A stretch of 64,000 nt of DNA from Actinomyces marmotae (GTDB taxonomy: Bacteria > Actinomycetota > Actinomycetes > Actinomycetales > Actinomycetaceae). Below, piece after piece: positions 50,910-60,023 of the stretch (its first letter is position 1; each line of letters begins with the position of its first letter). Below the pieces are notes generated by a model. It did not search any database. It saw only the letters and a list, made by a program, of their open reading frames with translations, and was not told the origin of the DNA. Position numbers and translations under genes: made by a program. Location: positions 682,001-746,000 of the forward strand of contig NZ_CP053642.1 in assembly GCF_013177295.1 (NCBI RefSeq), given 5' to 3'.

Positions 50910-51760
50910 TGGGCGCGATCGCAGGGCTCCTGGCGGGCCTGGGCCTCGTCCTCATCTGGCAGGCCTGCACGAGCGATCCCCCGCGGTGGAGATCTGAGCG
51001 GTCCCGGCGCCTGGGGGACCTCCTCATCCAGGCCGGCGCCGGGCGCACGAGCCCCGCCGCCTTCGTGATCGGAAGCCTCGGGGCCGGCGCCGTCGTCGCG
51101 CTCGGATTCCTCGGCGCCACCGGAGCATGGACCATCGCGGCCGCCTTCGGCGCCATCGCCTCCCTCCTACCCTTCCTCCTCATCTCCTCGCGGGCGCGCG
51201 CCCGGCGCACGCGCCTGCGCGAGATCTGGCCCGAGGCGGTCGACACGCTCATCTCCGGAATCCGGGCCGGGATGAGCCTGCCCGAGGCGCTGGCCAGCCT
51301 CGCCGAGCGGGGCCCGGAGGCGGTGCGCGCCGAGTTCTCCGCCTTCGCCGTCGACTACGCGGCCACAGCGCGGTTCGATGAGTCCCTGGCCCGCCTGAGG
51401 GCCCGCTTCGCCGACCCCGTCGCGGACAGGATTGTCGAGGCGCTCCACCTCGCCCACGAGGTCGGCGGCACCGAACTCGCCGACCTCATGCGGTCCCTGG
51501 CCCGGATGCTGCGCGAGGACATGCGCACCCGCGGCGAACTCGAGGCCCGTCAATCCTGGACCGTCAACGGCGCGCGGGTGGCCGTGGCCGCCCCCTGGCT
51601 CGTCCTGGCCCTGCTGTCCACGCGCCCCCAGGCCGCGGCCGCCTACGCCACGAGCGGCGGCGCCCTCGTCCTGCTCATCGGGGCAATGGCCAGCGCGCTC
51701 GCCTACCGCCTCATGCTGAGGATCGGGCGCCTGCCCGAGGAAGAGCGGGTGCTGCGATGA
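50909..51760 (+). CDS. tadB: Tad pilus membrane platform protein TadB
   Basis: The 283-aa type II secretion F-family protein has an N-terminal helix, a helix pair (FVIGSLGAGAVVALGFLG region), a cytoplasmic T2SSF domain (ISGIRAGMSLPEALASLAER) and C-terminal helices. ATG 50909 overlaps the tadA stop (TGATG) with GGGAGGG 6 nt upstream; GTG 50906 is an alternative. It works with TadC as the platform on which TadA acts. Confidence 0.9.
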   Translation: MGAIAGLLAGLGLVLIWQACTSDPPRWRSERSRRLGDLLIQAGAGRTSPAAFVIGSLGAGAVVALGFLGATGAWTIAAAFGAIASLLPFLLISSRARARRTRLREIWPEAVDTLISGIRAGMSLPEALASLAERGPEAVRAEFSAFAVDYAATARFDESLARLRARFADPVADRIVEALHLAHEVGGTELADLMRSLARMLREDMRTRGELEARQSWTVNGARVAVAAPWLVLALLSTRPQAAAAYATSGGALVLLIGAMASALAYRLMLRIGRLPEEERVLR

Positions 51761-52686
51761 GCGACCATCTCGTTCTCGGGGGCCTGATCGGCCTGCTCGC
51801 CTCGCTGGGCATCCTCCTGGTCCTCCAGGCCCTGTCGCGGCGGCGCCCCGGCCTCGTCGCGCGCCTTGAGCCCTACGTCCGGGAGCGGCCCCGCGGATCC
51901 GCGCTCCTGCGCGCCCCCGGCCCCAGCGGGAAGACCGTCCCTGGGCTGCTGCTCGCCGCCGTCGCCGGCCTGGGCGGGCTCCTGGAATCCATGGGCTCGT
52001 CCGCCGACTCAGTCCGACAGCGCCTGGCTCGATCCGGCTCCCACCTCACTTACGACGAGTTGAGGGTCCAGCAACTCGTCTGGGCGGGCGCGGGCCTGTC
52101 CGCCGCCCTCGGGCTGGGGCTCATCTCCTCGTTCGTGCGGCCCATCAGCGTCCCCGCCGTGCTGATCGGCGCCCTCATCGCGGCGATCGCCGGGGCGGCG
52201 GCCCGCGACTGGTGGCTCTCGCGCTCCGTGAAGCGGCGCACCGCGAGGATCGAGGCGCAGTTGCCCGACGTCGTCGAGCTCCTCGCGCTCGCCGTCGGGG
52301 CCGGTCAAGGGCCGGTGGACGCCATTGAGCGGGTCGCCCGCCGGGGGCGCGGCGACCTCGTCGACGAGCTCGCCATGACCCTGGCCGACATCCGCTCGGG
52401 CACCGTCCTGGCCACCGCCCTTGAGGACCTGGAGGCGCGGTGCGGCTGCCCGGCCCTGTCCCGCCTCTGCGAGGCCATCACCGTGGCGATGGAGCGCGGG
52501 ACGCCCCTGGCCGAGGTCCTGCGCTCCCAAGCCGCCGACTCCCGCGAGGCCGCCCGGCGCGCCCTCATCGAGGAGGGCGGCAAGCGCGAGATCGCCCAGA
52601 TGGTGCCCGTCGTCTTCCTCGTCCTGCCCATCACCGTCCTGTTCGCCCTCTATCCCGGGATCGTCGTCCTGCGCCTGGGCATCTGA
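51757..52686 (+). CDS. tadC: Tad pilus membrane platform protein TadC
   Basis: The 309-aa T2SSF-domain protein is coupled to tadB by ATGA. Its conserved cytoplasmic domain contains LPDVVELLALAVGAGQGPVD and RSGTVLATALEDLEAR, and EGGKREIAQMVPVVFLVLPI leads into the final helices ending VVLRLGI. It is the partner of TadB in pilus assembly. Confidence 0.9.
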   Translation: MSDHLVLGGLIGLLASLGILLVLQALSRRRPGLVARLEPYVRERPRGSALLRAPGPSGKTVPGLLLAAVAGLGGLLESMGSSADSVRQRLARSGSHLTYDELRVQQLVWAGAGLSAALGLGLISSFVRPISVPAVLIGALIAAIAGAAARDWWLSRSVKRRTARIEAQLPDVVELLALAVGAGQGPVDAIERVARRGRGDLVDELAMTLADIRSGTVLATALEDLEARCGCPALSRLCEAITVAMERGTPLAEVLRSQAADSREAARRALIEEGGKREIAQMVPVVFLVLPITVLFALYPGIVVLRLGI

Positions 52687-52733
52687 CCTCCCGGAGCCGC
52701 GGCCCGATCCCCCCACTCAAGGAAGGAACCACC

Positions 52734-53000
52734 ATGAGCACCCCCTCCCGCAGCTCCCGGCGCGGCGCCGTCAGATTGAGCGGCTCACTTGGCGCCGCCG
52801 CGCTCGACTGCCCCCGGCGCGCCAGGGCGCTCGCCGTCCGAGCCGGCCGCGCACTCGCGCCCGAGCGCGGCGACGTCCCCGGATGGGTCCTGGTCACGCT
52901 CATGACCGCCGGGCTCGTCGTCGCGCTATGGACCGTGGCCGGTCCCGCGCTCGTCAACATCTTCACATCCGCGATGAACAAGGTGACCGGTGCGATCTGA
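52734..53000 (+). CDS. Flp-like small pilin candidate
   Basis: The 88-aa protein has a basic leader, then ERGDVPGWVLVTLMTAGLVV and a single hydrophobic helix ending in a short polar tail (FTSAMNKVTGAI), the layout of Tad-locus pilins of actinobacteria. The usual Flp processing site with Glu at +5 is not obvious. AAGGAAGG precedes ATG 52734 at 7-nt spacing, the strongest ribosome binding site in the operon, which fits a highly made structural subunit. Confidence 0.75.
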   Translation: MSTPSRSSRRGAVRLSGSLGAAALDCPRRARALAVRAGRALAPERGDVPGWVLVTLMTAGLVVALWTVAGPALVNIFTSAMNKVTGAI

Positions 53001-53463
53001 GCGCCTGGGCCCGCGTCGGCCCGACGCCCCGCGCCCGCCCCGATCCCGCCGCGGCTCGGGGCGGGGGAACGGTGAGGAGGGCTCGGCGATCGCCGAGTTC
53101 GTCATGGTCGGCTCCCTCGTCATCGCGGTGGCCGTCGCCCTCCTCCAGCTCGCGCTGGGGCTCTACGCGCGCAACGTCCTCATCGATGCCGCGGGCGAGG
53201 GCGCCAGGCGCGCCGCGCTGGCGGGAGGCACCGAGGAGGAGGCCGCCGCGCGCGTCCGCGCCCTGACCGGCGCCGCCCTCGCCGACGACTACGTCACGGA
53301 TGTGCGGGTCCGCCGCGCGGTTCGCGATGGTCTGCCCGTGGTGGAGGTCGAGGTGAGCGCGCCCATGCCCGTCCTCGGGCTGCTGGGCCCCGGCGGGAGC
53401 CTGCGTGTGAGCGGTCACGCCCTCGATGAATCGGCCCTCGCCCGAGCTGGCGCGACGCCATGA
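52990..53463 (+). CDS. TadE-like minor pseudopilin
   Basis: The 157-aa protein has an Arg/Pro-rich leader followed by EEGSAIAEFVMVGSLVIAVA, the TadE signature (Glu at +5 of a hydrophobic helix), then a periplasmic domain. GTG 52990 overlaps the pilin gene by 11 bp and has AAGGTGA upstream. It is probably cleaved by a prepilin peptidase, which is not encoded in this window. Confidence 0.85.
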   Translation: MRSERLGPRRPDAPRPPRSRRGSGRGNGEEGSAIAEFVMVGSLVIAVAVALLQLALGLYARNVLIDAAGEGARRAALAGGTEEEAAARVRALTGAALADDYVTDVRVRRAVRDGLPVVEVEVSAPMPVLGLLGPGGSLRVSGHALDESALARAGATP

Positions 53464-53945
53464 GACGGCTGATGAGGACCCGGTGGCTCCCCGCGCCGGG
53501 CGGGGGAGCGGAGGGCGAACGGGGCAGCGCGACGGTCGAGTTCATCGGATGGAGCGTGGCCATCGTCTTGCCGGTCCTCTACCTCATCATCGCTCTCGCC
53601 CAGGCTCAGGCGGCCTCGCTCGCCGTGGCCAGCGCCGCCGACTCCGCCGCCCGCGCCATGGAGTACAGCGCGGGTGGCGCTGATGGCCTGGGTCCGGCCC
53701 GGGCCCGTGCCGCCGTCGGCCTCGCCTTGGCCGATCAAGGGATCGATGACGACCCCGCCACCGCGCTCGTCCTCGACTGCGAGGATTCCGCCTGCGCCCG
53801 GCCCAGGGCCGTGCGCGTGGAGGTGGGAGTCGGCCTGCCGCTCGTGTCCATGACCGGGATCGGTGACGACCTCGTCACGATCTCCGCCGTGCGCCCCGTG
53901 AGCACCATCGACAATGGCATCCCGGGCCCAGGGGGTGATCGATGA
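53460..53945 (+). CDS. TadE/TadF-like minor pseudopilin
   Basis: The 161-aa protein is coupled by ATGA to the preceding gene. EGERGSATVEFIGWSVAIVL carries the pseudopilin glutamate and the start of the N-terminal helix. The C-terminal domain has two close cysteines (LDCEDSACARP), possibly a disulfide outside the membrane. Confidence 0.83.
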   Translation: MRRLMRTRWLPAPGGGAEGERGSATVEFIGWSVAIVLPVLYLIIALAQAQAASLAVASAADSAARAMEYSAGGADGLGPARARAAVGLALADQGIDDDPATALVLDCEDSACARPRAVRVEVGVGLPLVSMTGIGDDLVTISAVRPVSTIDNGIPGPGGDR

Positions 53946-54490
53946 GGCGCGATGATGCCCGCGCCACCACGGGCCCACCCGCGCTCTCGGCGCCCGCCCC
54001 CTGGCGACGGCGCCTCAGGGCGCTGCTCCGTCGCCGCGCGGCCGAGGACGGGCAGGCCATGCTGCTCGGGATCGGCATGATCGCCGTCGTGCTCGCCCTG
54101 ACCCTCGGCATCGCGTCGGTGACCTCCGTCTACTTGGACGTCAAGCGCCTGACCGCCATGGCGGACTCCGCCGCGGTGGCGGGGGCGGGCAGGATCGCGC
54201 CCGACGGCTATTACACGGGTGGCCCTAGCGCCGCGCCCGTGGCCATGGACGACGCCTCCGTGCGGAGCGCCGCCGTCGACGACCTCGTTTCCCAGGCGGA
54301 GGTGGGAGTGGCGAGCGCCGGGGGCCTGAGCGATGTGAGCGTGACAGACGCCCACGTCGAGGATGGCAGGGTCGCCGTCGTCACCCTCAGTGGACACTCG
54401 CGCCCGCCCTTCCTGCCCTGGGGGGTGCTGCCCTTCGAGGGCTTCGACATCAGCGCCACGGGGTCGGCTCGGACGACGACGGCGCCCTGA
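53942..54490 (+). CDS. TadG-like pilus assembly protein
   Basis: The 182-aa protein starts by ATGA overlap. Its N-terminal region is arginine-rich, then AEDGQAMLLGIGMIAVVLAL and TLGIASVTSVYLDVKRLTAM form the Rv3660c-neighbour/TadG-type helix. This is the last gene of the Tad operon; array D follows 33 bp after the stop. Confidence 0.8.
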   Translation: MRRDDARATTGPPALSAPAPWRRRLRALLRRRAAEDGQAMLLGIGMIAVVLALTLGIASVTSVYLDVKRLTAMADSAAVAGAGRIAPDGYYTGGPSAAPVAMDDASVRSAAVDDLVSQAEVGVASAGGLSDVSVTDAHVEDGRVAVVTLSGHSRPPFLPWGVLPFEGFDISATGSARTTTAP

Positions 54491-54523
54491 GGCGGGTGGG
54501 GATCCGCGCGACGCGCGCCCACC

Positions 54524-54750
54524 GGTGCCGTCTGCGCTCACCGGTGCGGTTCGCGCCCACCGGTGCCGTCTACGCCGACTGGTGCGGGCAACTCGCACCG
54601 CTCGGTGCGCACGGCACCGCTCGGTGCGCACGGCACCGCTCGGTGCGCACGGCACCGCTCGGTGCGCACGGCACCGCTCGGTGCGCACGGCACCGCTCGG
54701 TGCGCACGGCACCGCTCGGTGCGGAGCGCGCCAGTCGATGGGCGGCTCGG
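54524..54750 (+). repeat. 19-bp modular repeat array D (one composite)
   Basis: There are three heads (GGTGCCGTCTGCGCTCACC at 54524, GGTGCGGTTCGCGCCCACC at 54543, GGTGCCGTCTACGCCGACT at 54562), then the hinge GGTGCGGGCAACTCGCACC at 54581, then six identical arms GCTCGGTGCGCACGGCACC (54600-54713), one variant arm at 54714, and a tail beginning AGTCGATGGGCGGC at 54733 that matches the tail unit of array A. The array lies between convergent genes and its tail reaches the stop codon of the leftward gene. Confidence 0.93.
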
Positions 54751-55200
54751 TCAGGCGGCGGTGCTCAGGAGCGCGGCGGCAGGCGCCGACGAGGCCGTCT
54801 GACCGGCGGGCATCGCCGCCATCTCGGTCGTGGGGGCCGGAAGGGCTCGCGCGGCGGGGTCAGTGGTGGCGCCGGTCATCCTGGTCTGCCCCGGGCGCTG
54901 CCAGCGGGCGGAGACGGCGGCCGCCTCGCGGCGCACGAGCCCGGCGATGTAGGCGCGCTTGACGGTCAGGAGCACGTTGATGCCGACCACGAGGTAGAAG
55001 AGGTTCGCGATGACGCTCGGCCAGGCGCCGGAGGAGGCGCAGTTGGCCATGAGCATGATCGAGCCCGAGATGTTGAGGGCCTGGTACTTGAGGGAATCAC
55101 CGGCCAGCCTGCCGGAGGAGATGAGGACGTAGGCCCAGAGGAGTTCGGCGGCGCCGAGCCAGCCGGCCAGGGAGAGGAGGTAGGGAACGATGTGGGTCAC
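54751..55200 (-). CDS. CBU_0592-like membrane protein
   Basis: The 149-aa protein has three N-terminal hydrophobic segments including GWLGAAELLWAYVLISSGRL, then SLKYQALNISGSIMLMANCA and the AWPSVIANLFYLVVGINVLL helix, the arrangement of the CBU_0592 family of unknown function. The second half is an Ala/Thr/Pro-rich cytoplasmic tail. It starts at GTG 55200 and is divergent from the LysR gene. Confidence 0.78.
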   Translation of the reverse strand: MTHIVPYLLSLAGWLGAAELLWAYVLISSGRLAGDSLKYQALNISGSIMLMANCASSGAWPSVIANLFYLVVGINVLLTVKRAYIAGLVRREAAAVSARWQRPGQTRMTGATTDPAARALPAPTTEMAAMPAGQTASSAPAAALLSTAA

Positions 55201-55273
55201 GGAGGAAGATCATGGACTTCCCGACGATGAAGATCAATCGCAGGTATCTGCATGGGGGATGTAGTTTTACTTC

Positions 55274-56191
55274 ATGAACCTGTCGTCTCGCCGGATGTCC
55301 GTCCTCCTCGCCGTCCAGCGCGCCGGAGGGGTGGTCGCAGCAGCGGATTCGTTACACATGAGCCCCTCCGCGGTGTCCCAGCACGTCCGGCTCCTGGAGA
55401 AGGAAAGCGGCGCCCGTCTCGTGGACCGCGCCCCGACTGGCGCGGTCCTCACGGAGGCCGGTCGGGTCCTGGCCGAGAGCGCCGAGCGCATCGAGGGCGA
55501 GCTCATCGAGGCCCAGCGCAAGCTCGCCGCGCTCGACGGCGCCAGCCCCACCGGGACGGTCCGCGTCGGCTCCTTCGCCACCGCCGTGCGCGCCATCCTC
55601 CTCCCGCTCATCGCCGACCTGGAGGCCAACCGCCCCGGGCTCGACATCATCATCGAGGAGGTCGAGGAGCGCGCGGGCCTGTCCCGCCTGCGCCGCGGCG
55701 AGCTCGACCTCCTCCTCCTGGAGCGCGACGCCCGCGCCCTGCCCCCCGCCCCCCGCGGCCTCGGCGATGTGCCGATCCTCGACGAGTCCTGGCTCGTCGT
55801 CGTCCCCCCGGGCTGCGCCGTGCCGACGTCGCTGGCGGACCTGGCCGGCGCCACCTGGATCGCCCTCGACCCCTCCACCGCCGGGGCCTTCGCGCTGACC
55901 CGCCTGTCCGGGCAGCTCGGAGTCGCCCTGAACACCCGGCACGTGGGCAACGACTACGACGTCGTGCTCGCCATGGCCCATGCGGGATTGGGCTATGCGC
56001 TCCTCCCCGAGCTCGCGGTGCGCAGCAACGACATCCCCGACGACGTGCGCATCACCCGCCTGCCCGGCCTGGGCGCGCGCCAGCTCGTCGTGCGCCATCG
56101 CGCCACGCGCACCGAGCCCGGGCCGGCGGTGCGCGCGGTCCTGTCAGCGCTGCTGGAGCAGACGATCCCCCTGGGTGCCGTCATGGGGTGA
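55274..56191 (+). CDS. LysR-family transcriptional regulator
   Basis: The 305-aa regulator has an N-terminal winged helix-turn-helix ([20 protein letters not shown], then [15 protein letters not shown]) and a periplasmic-binding-like effector domain ([20 protein letters not shown]). The divergent neighbour or its own promoter is the likely target. TAGTTT (55262-55267) lies 6 nt before ATG 55274, so it is probably leaderless. Confidence 0.9.
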   Translation: MNLSSRRMSVLLAVQRAGGVVAAADSLHMSPSAVSQHVRLLEKESGARLVDRAPTGAVLTEAGRVLAESAERIEGELIEAQRKLAALDGASPTGTVRVGSFATAVRAILLPLIADLEANRPGLDIIIEEVEERAGLSRLRRGELDLLLLERDARALPPAPRGLGDVPILDESWLVVVPPGCAVPTSLADLAGATWIALDPSTAGAFALTRLSGQLGVALNTRHVGNDYDVVLAMAHAGLGYALLPELAVRSNDIPDDVRITRLPGLGARQLVVRHRATRTEPGPAVRAVLSALLEQTIPLGAVMG

Positions 56192-56228
56192 GGAGGGGAG
56201 GGCCCGGCGGATCGACTACTCTTGCCGG

Positions 56229-57350
56229 GTGGCCACTGACTTCCCCATGCAGATCGAACGACTCCGACACACCTACGCCTCCATCGCCGCGGTGACCGAC
56301 CCTGACGCCCTGCGCGCCCGCATCGTCGAGTTGAGCGAGTCCGCTGCCGCCCCGGACCTCTGGGACGACCCGGACGCCGCCCAGGTGGTCACCTCCGCCC
56401 TGTCCCACGCCCAGGCGGATCTCAAGCGCGTCGAGGAGCTCGGCGAGCGCATCGACGATCTCGAGGCGATGGTCGAACTCGCCGGGGAGGAGGAGGGCGA
56501 CGACGCCGCGGAGATCCTCGCCGAGGCCGAGTCTGATCTCGCCGCCGTCTCCAAGGACCTGGCCGACCTGGAGATCCGCACCCTGCTGAGCGGCGAGTAC
56601 GACCAGCGCGACGCCGTCGTCACCATCCGCTCGGGCGCCGGGGGAGTCGACGCCGCCGACTTCGCCGAGATGCTCCTGCGCATGTACACGCGCTGGGCCG
56701 AGCGCCACGACTACGCCGTCAAGGTCCTCAACACCTCCTACGCCGAGGAGGCCGGGCTGAAGTCTGTGACCTTCGAGGTCCACGCCCCCTACGCCTACGG
56801 CACCCTGTCCGTGGAGGGCGGCACGCACCGCCTCGTGCGCATCAGCCCCTTCGACAACCAGGGGCGCCGCCAGACTTCCTTCGCCGCCGTCGAGGTCATC
56901 CCGCTCATCGAGTCCACCGACCATATCGACATCCCCGAGACGGACATCCGCATCGACGTCTTCCGCTCCTCGGGGCCCGGCGGCCAGAGCGTCAACACCA
57001 CCGACTCTGCCGTGCGCATCACGCACCTGCCCACTGGCCTGGTGGTGTCCATGCAGGACGAGAAGTCACAGATCCAGAACCGCGCGGCCGCCATGCGCGT
57101 GCTCCAGTCGCGCCTGCTGCTGCTCAAGCAGCAGGAGGAGGACGCCAAGAAGAAGGAGCTCGCCGGGGACATCAAGGCCTCCTGGGGAGACCAGATGCGC
57201 TCCTACGTCCTCAACCCGTACCAGATGGTCAAGGACCTGCGCACCAACCACGAGGTCGGCAACCCCGACTCGGTCTTCGACGGCGACATCGACGGCTTCA
57301 TCGACGCCGGCATCCGCTGGCGCAAGCAGCAGGAGCAGGCCGAGGACTGA
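56229..57350 (+). CDS. prfB: Peptide chain release factor 2
   Basis: The 373-aa factor recognises UGA/UAA. The tripeptide SPF in [17 protein letters not shown] marks RF2, and the catalytic GGQ lies in [20 protein letters not shown]. The frame is continuous from the start, so the programmed +1 frameshift that autoregulates E. coli prfB is absent. TACTCT (56217-56222) lies 6 nt before GTG 56229, so translation is probably leaderless. Confidence 0.95.
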   Translation: MATDFPMQIERLRHTYASIAAVTDPDALRARIVELSESAAAPDLWDDPDAAQVVTSALSHAQADLKRVEELGERIDDLEAMVELAGEEEGDDAAEILAEAESDLAAVSKDLADLEIRTLLSGEYDQRDAVVTIRSGAGGVDAADFAEMLLRMYTRWAERHDYAVKVLNTSYAEEAGLKSVTFEVHAPYAYGTLSVEGGTHRLVRISPFDNQGRRQTSFAAVEVIPLIESTDHIDIPETDIRIDVFRSSGPGGQSVNTTDSAVRITHLPTGLVVSMQDEKSQIQNRAAAMRVLQSRLLLLKQQEEDAKKKELAGDIKASWGDQMRSYVLNPYQMVKDLRTNHEVGNPDSVFDGDIDGFIDAGIRWRKQQEQAED

Positions 57351-57370
57351 TCCGCGCCCCGCGCCCTTTC

Positions 57371-57474
57371 CCGAGACCGGTCGATATCAGGATCGAGACC
57401 GGTCGGCGGGGCGCCGGGAACCGGTCTCGCCCCTTTTTTCGACCGGTCTCGCTCTTATTTTCGACCGGTCTCGG
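57371..57474. terminator. 22-bp repeat family, locus 3, hairpin terminator after prfB
   Basis: The left arm (57371-57404) carries two GAGACCGGTC cores around CGATATCAGGAT. The right arm (57421-57474) carries three inverse cores separated by CGCCCCTTTTTTCG and CGCTCTTATTTTCG. The arms can fold over the GCGGGGCGCC centre, and the T6 and T4 tracts fit a terminator for prfB located just before the purH promoter. Confidence 0.8.
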
Positions 57475-57505
57475 CGTGATGTGGCGGGGCGGGGTGGGAG
57501 CGCGC

Positions 57506-57596
57506 TAGCCTGGGACCGGTCGCGACTGGCGAGGGTGGGGCACCACCGGGGAGCGGCCGCCGCCCCATGTGGAGGGGACGTCGCCCGCCTGGGCGT
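57506..57596 (+). promoter_or_regulatory. -10 box and ZTP (pfl) riboswitch controlling purH
   Basis: TAGCCT (57506-57511) lies 6 nt before GGTCGCGACTGGCG, the start of the aptamer. The conserved second block CACCACCGGGGAGCGG is at 57541-57556 and the 3' strand CCGCCTGGGC at 57585-57594. The conserved blocks match the glyA element almost base for base, while the linker differs. purH consumes ZMP, so feedback on this gene is direct. Confidence 0.93.
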
Positions 57597-57628
57597 CCCG
57601 CCGAAACCCGGAACCACAGGAGCCCCTC

Positions 57629-59410
57629 GTGACCGCCTCACCGGCCCCCTCAGCCCCGACCAGCGTGCCCACCGCCCACGTCCCCACCGAGGGACTGGTC
57701 AATCCCGACGTCGTCCCCGTGCGCCGCGCGCTCGTTTCCGTCTACGACAAGACCGGCCTCGTCGAGCTCGCCACCGCCCTGGCCGCCGCCGGCGTCGAGA
57801 TCGTCTCCACCGGCTCCACGGCCGCCACCATCGCCGCCGCGGGCATCGCGGTCACCGGCGTCGAGCGGGTCACCGGCTTCCCCGAGTGCCTCGAGGGCCG
57901 CGTCAAGACCCTCCACCCCGCCGTCCACGCCGGCATCCTCGCCGACCGCCGCAAGCCCGACCACCTCGCCCAACTCGACTCCCTGGGCGTGGCCCCCCTC
58001 GACCTCGTCGTCGTCAACCTCTACCCCTTCGCCGCCACCGTCGCCTCCGGCGCGCCCTTCGACGCCTGCGTCGAGCAGATCGACATCGGCGGCCCCTCCA
58101 TGGTCCGCGCCGCCGCCAAGAACCACCCCGGCGTCGCCATCCTGACTTCCCCCGACCAGTACGCCGAGGCCGTCCAGGCCATCGCCGACGGCGGGTTCTC
58201 CCTCGCCCAGCGCCGCCGCCTCGCCGCGGCCGCCTACGCCCACACCGCCGCCTACGACGCCGCCGTCGCCACCTGGTTCGCGCAGCAGACCGAGGCCGAC
58301 GGCGCGGGAGCCGGCACCGCGGCCGATGCCGAGGGCCCGGTCGCGCCCCCCGCCTACGCCGGCGCCGCCTACGAGCGCCTCGCCGCCCTGCGCTACGGCG
58401 AGAACCCCCACCAGGGCGCCGCCGTCTACATCGCCCCGGGGGCGCGCGGGGGAGTGGCCAACGCCCGGCAGTTGTCCGGCAGGGCCATGAGCTACAACAA
58501 CTACACGGACACCGACGCCGCCCTGCGCGCCGCCTACGACCACGACGGCGAGGTCTGCGTGGCCATCATCAAGCACGCCAACCCCTGCGGCGTGGCCATC
58601 AGCCCCAGTGGTGATATCGCGCAGGCCCACCGCCTCGCCCATGCCTGCGACCCCGTGTCCGCCTTCGGCGGCGTCATCGCCACCAACGCCACCGTCACCG
58701 CCGCCATGGCGCATCAGATCAAGCCGATCTTCACCGAGGTCGTGGCCGCTCCCGCCTTCGAGGACGAGGCCCTGGAGATCCTCAGGGCCAAGAAGAACCT
58801 GCGCGTTCTCGCCGTCGAGCCGCCCGAGCGCGAGGGATGGGAGATCAAGCAGATCTCCGGAGGCGCCGTCATCCAGGAGCGCGACGCCTATCAGGCCGGT
58901 GACGATGACCCCGCCGCCTGGACCCTCGCCGCCGGCCACCCCGCCGATGAGGCCACCCTCGCCGACCTCCGCTTCGCCTGGCGAGCCATCCGCTCGGTCA
59001 AGTCCAACGCCATCCTGCTGGCCTCCGGCGGGGCCACCGTGGGCGTGGGCATGGGCCAGGTCAACCGCGTCGACTCCTGCCGCCTGGCCGTCGAGCGCGC
59101 CAACACGCTCGGCGCCCGCTCCACCGGCGACGCCGCGGCGCCCGCCTCCGCGTCCGGTGAGACCGGGGCCGTCGGCGGGGGCGACGCCGGCCGGATCCTC
59201 ACCGGTCCCGCCCCCGAGCGGGCCCGGGGGGCTGTGGCCGCCTCCGACGCCTTCTTCCCCTTCGCCGATGGCCTGCGGGTCCTCATCGACGCCGGTGTGC
59301 GCGCGGTCGTCCAGCCCGGTGGCTCCATTCGCGACGAGGAGGTCATCGCCGCCGCCAAGGCCGCGGGCGTGACCATGTACCTCACCGGGCAGCGCCACTT
59401 CTTCCACTGA
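57629..59410 (+). CDS. purH: AICAR transformylase/IMP cyclohydrolase
   Basis: This bifunctional enzyme carries out the last two steps of IMP synthesis, converting ZMP (AICAR) with 10-formyl-THF to FAICAR and then IMP. The N-terminal MGS-like cyclohydrolase domain starts [17 protein letters not shown] with [20 protein letters not shown]. The transformylase domain has [11 protein letters not shown] and the catalytic [12 protein letters not shown]. At 593 aa it is about 70 longer than usual, from an N-terminal extension and two Ala/Gly-rich insertions (about 228-250 and 505-540). GTG 57629 follows CCACAGGAGC; ATG 57569 lies inside the riboswitch and is rejected. Confidence 0.95.
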   Translation: MTASPAPSAPTSVPTAHVPTEGLVNPDVVPVRRALVSVYDKTGLVELATALAAAGVEIVSTGSTAATIAAAGIAVTGVERVTGFPECLEGRVKTLHPAVHAGILADRRKPDHLAQLDSLGVAPLDLVVVNLYPFAATVASGAPFDACVEQIDIGGPSMVRAAAKNHPGVAILTSPDQYAEAVQAIADGGFSLAQRRRLAAAAYAHTAAYDAAVATWFAQQTEADGAGAGTAADAEGPVAPPAYAGAAYERLAALRYGENPHQGAAVYIAPGARGGVANARQLSGRAMSYNNYTDTDAALRAAYDHDGEVCVAIIKHANPCGVAISPSGDIAQAHRLAHACDPVSAFGGVIATNATVTAAMAHQIKPIFTEVVAAPAFEDEALEILRAKKNLRVLAVEPPEREGWEIKQISGGAVIQERDAYQAGDDDPAAWTLAAGHPADEATLADLRFAWRAIRSVKSNAILLASGGATVGVGMGQVNRVDSCRLAVERANTLGARSTGDAAAPASASGETGAVGGGDAGRILTGPAPERARGAVAASDAFFPFADGLRVLIDAGVRAVVQPGGSIRDEEVIAAAKAAGVTMYLTGQRHFFH

Positions 59411-59495
59411 GGCCGCCGCTCCCGGCCAGCCGCGCCCGCCCCGCCGCTCCCGGCCCGGCGCGGCCGGGCTGGGGGCGGGGCGATAGGGTGGGCGC

Positions 59496-59873
59496 GTGAG
59501 CCAGGAGGGGGACAGCGCGGCCAGCGCCAGCACCACGGGTGGGCCCTCCGCGGGACCCGCGGATGAGCGCCCCCGGCGGGGCGTGGCCCCGCCGCGCAGC
59601 CGCGCCCATCAGACCTACCGGACCGCCGGCGTCGTCGCCGTGGCGGTGAGCCTCGCCGTTGTTCCCGTCATCAGCCTGCTGGGCCGCCAGCGGCTCGGCG
59701 TCATCGCGCTGGTGGCCCTGCTCCTCACCCTCGTCGTCATGCGCTTCCAGCGCCCCCAGGGCACCTGGATCTCCGCGCGCTCACGGCTCTTCGACGTCGT
59801 CTTCGGCGCGCTGCTCGCCCTGGCGCTCCTCGTGCTCGCCCCCTACGCGGACCTCCCGCGCATCTTCGGCTGA
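59496..59873 (+). CDS. DUF3017 membrane protein
   Basis: The 125-aa protein has a hydrophilic N-terminus and three hydrophobic segments (AGVVAVAVSLAVVPVISLLG, IALVALLLTLVV, LFDVVFGALLALALLVLAPY), matching DUF3017, which typically follows purH in actinobacteria. TAGGGT (59484-59489) lies 6 nt before GTG 59496, so it has its own leaderless promoter. The function is unknown. Confidence 0.85.
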   Translation: MSQEGDSAASASTTGGPSAGPADERPRRGVAPPRSRAHQTYRTAGVVAVAVSLAVVPVISLLGRQRLGVIALVALLLTLVVMRFQRPQGTWISARSRLFDVVFGALLALALLVLAPYADLPRIFG

Positions 59874-60023
59874 GCCCCGGCGCCCGGCGGGCGGCACCGG
59901 GGCCTCGCGCCATCCCGGATGGCAGACGCCCCCGCCCGCGCGGCGGTGAGTGTGAGATCCTGCCCCGCTGTCACAGTCATCACGCGCTCACGCGGCGATC
60001 CCCTGTATCTGGAAGGCTCCAAC

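Noticed and set aside
56229..57350. Programmed frameshift in prfB
   Set aside because: The reading frame is continuous from the leaderless GTG; there is no early in-frame TGA.
57650..59536. Long minus-strand frame opposite purH
   Set aside because: Composition is the typical Gly/Val/Asp-rich shadow of a GC-rich gene and it overlaps purH completely.
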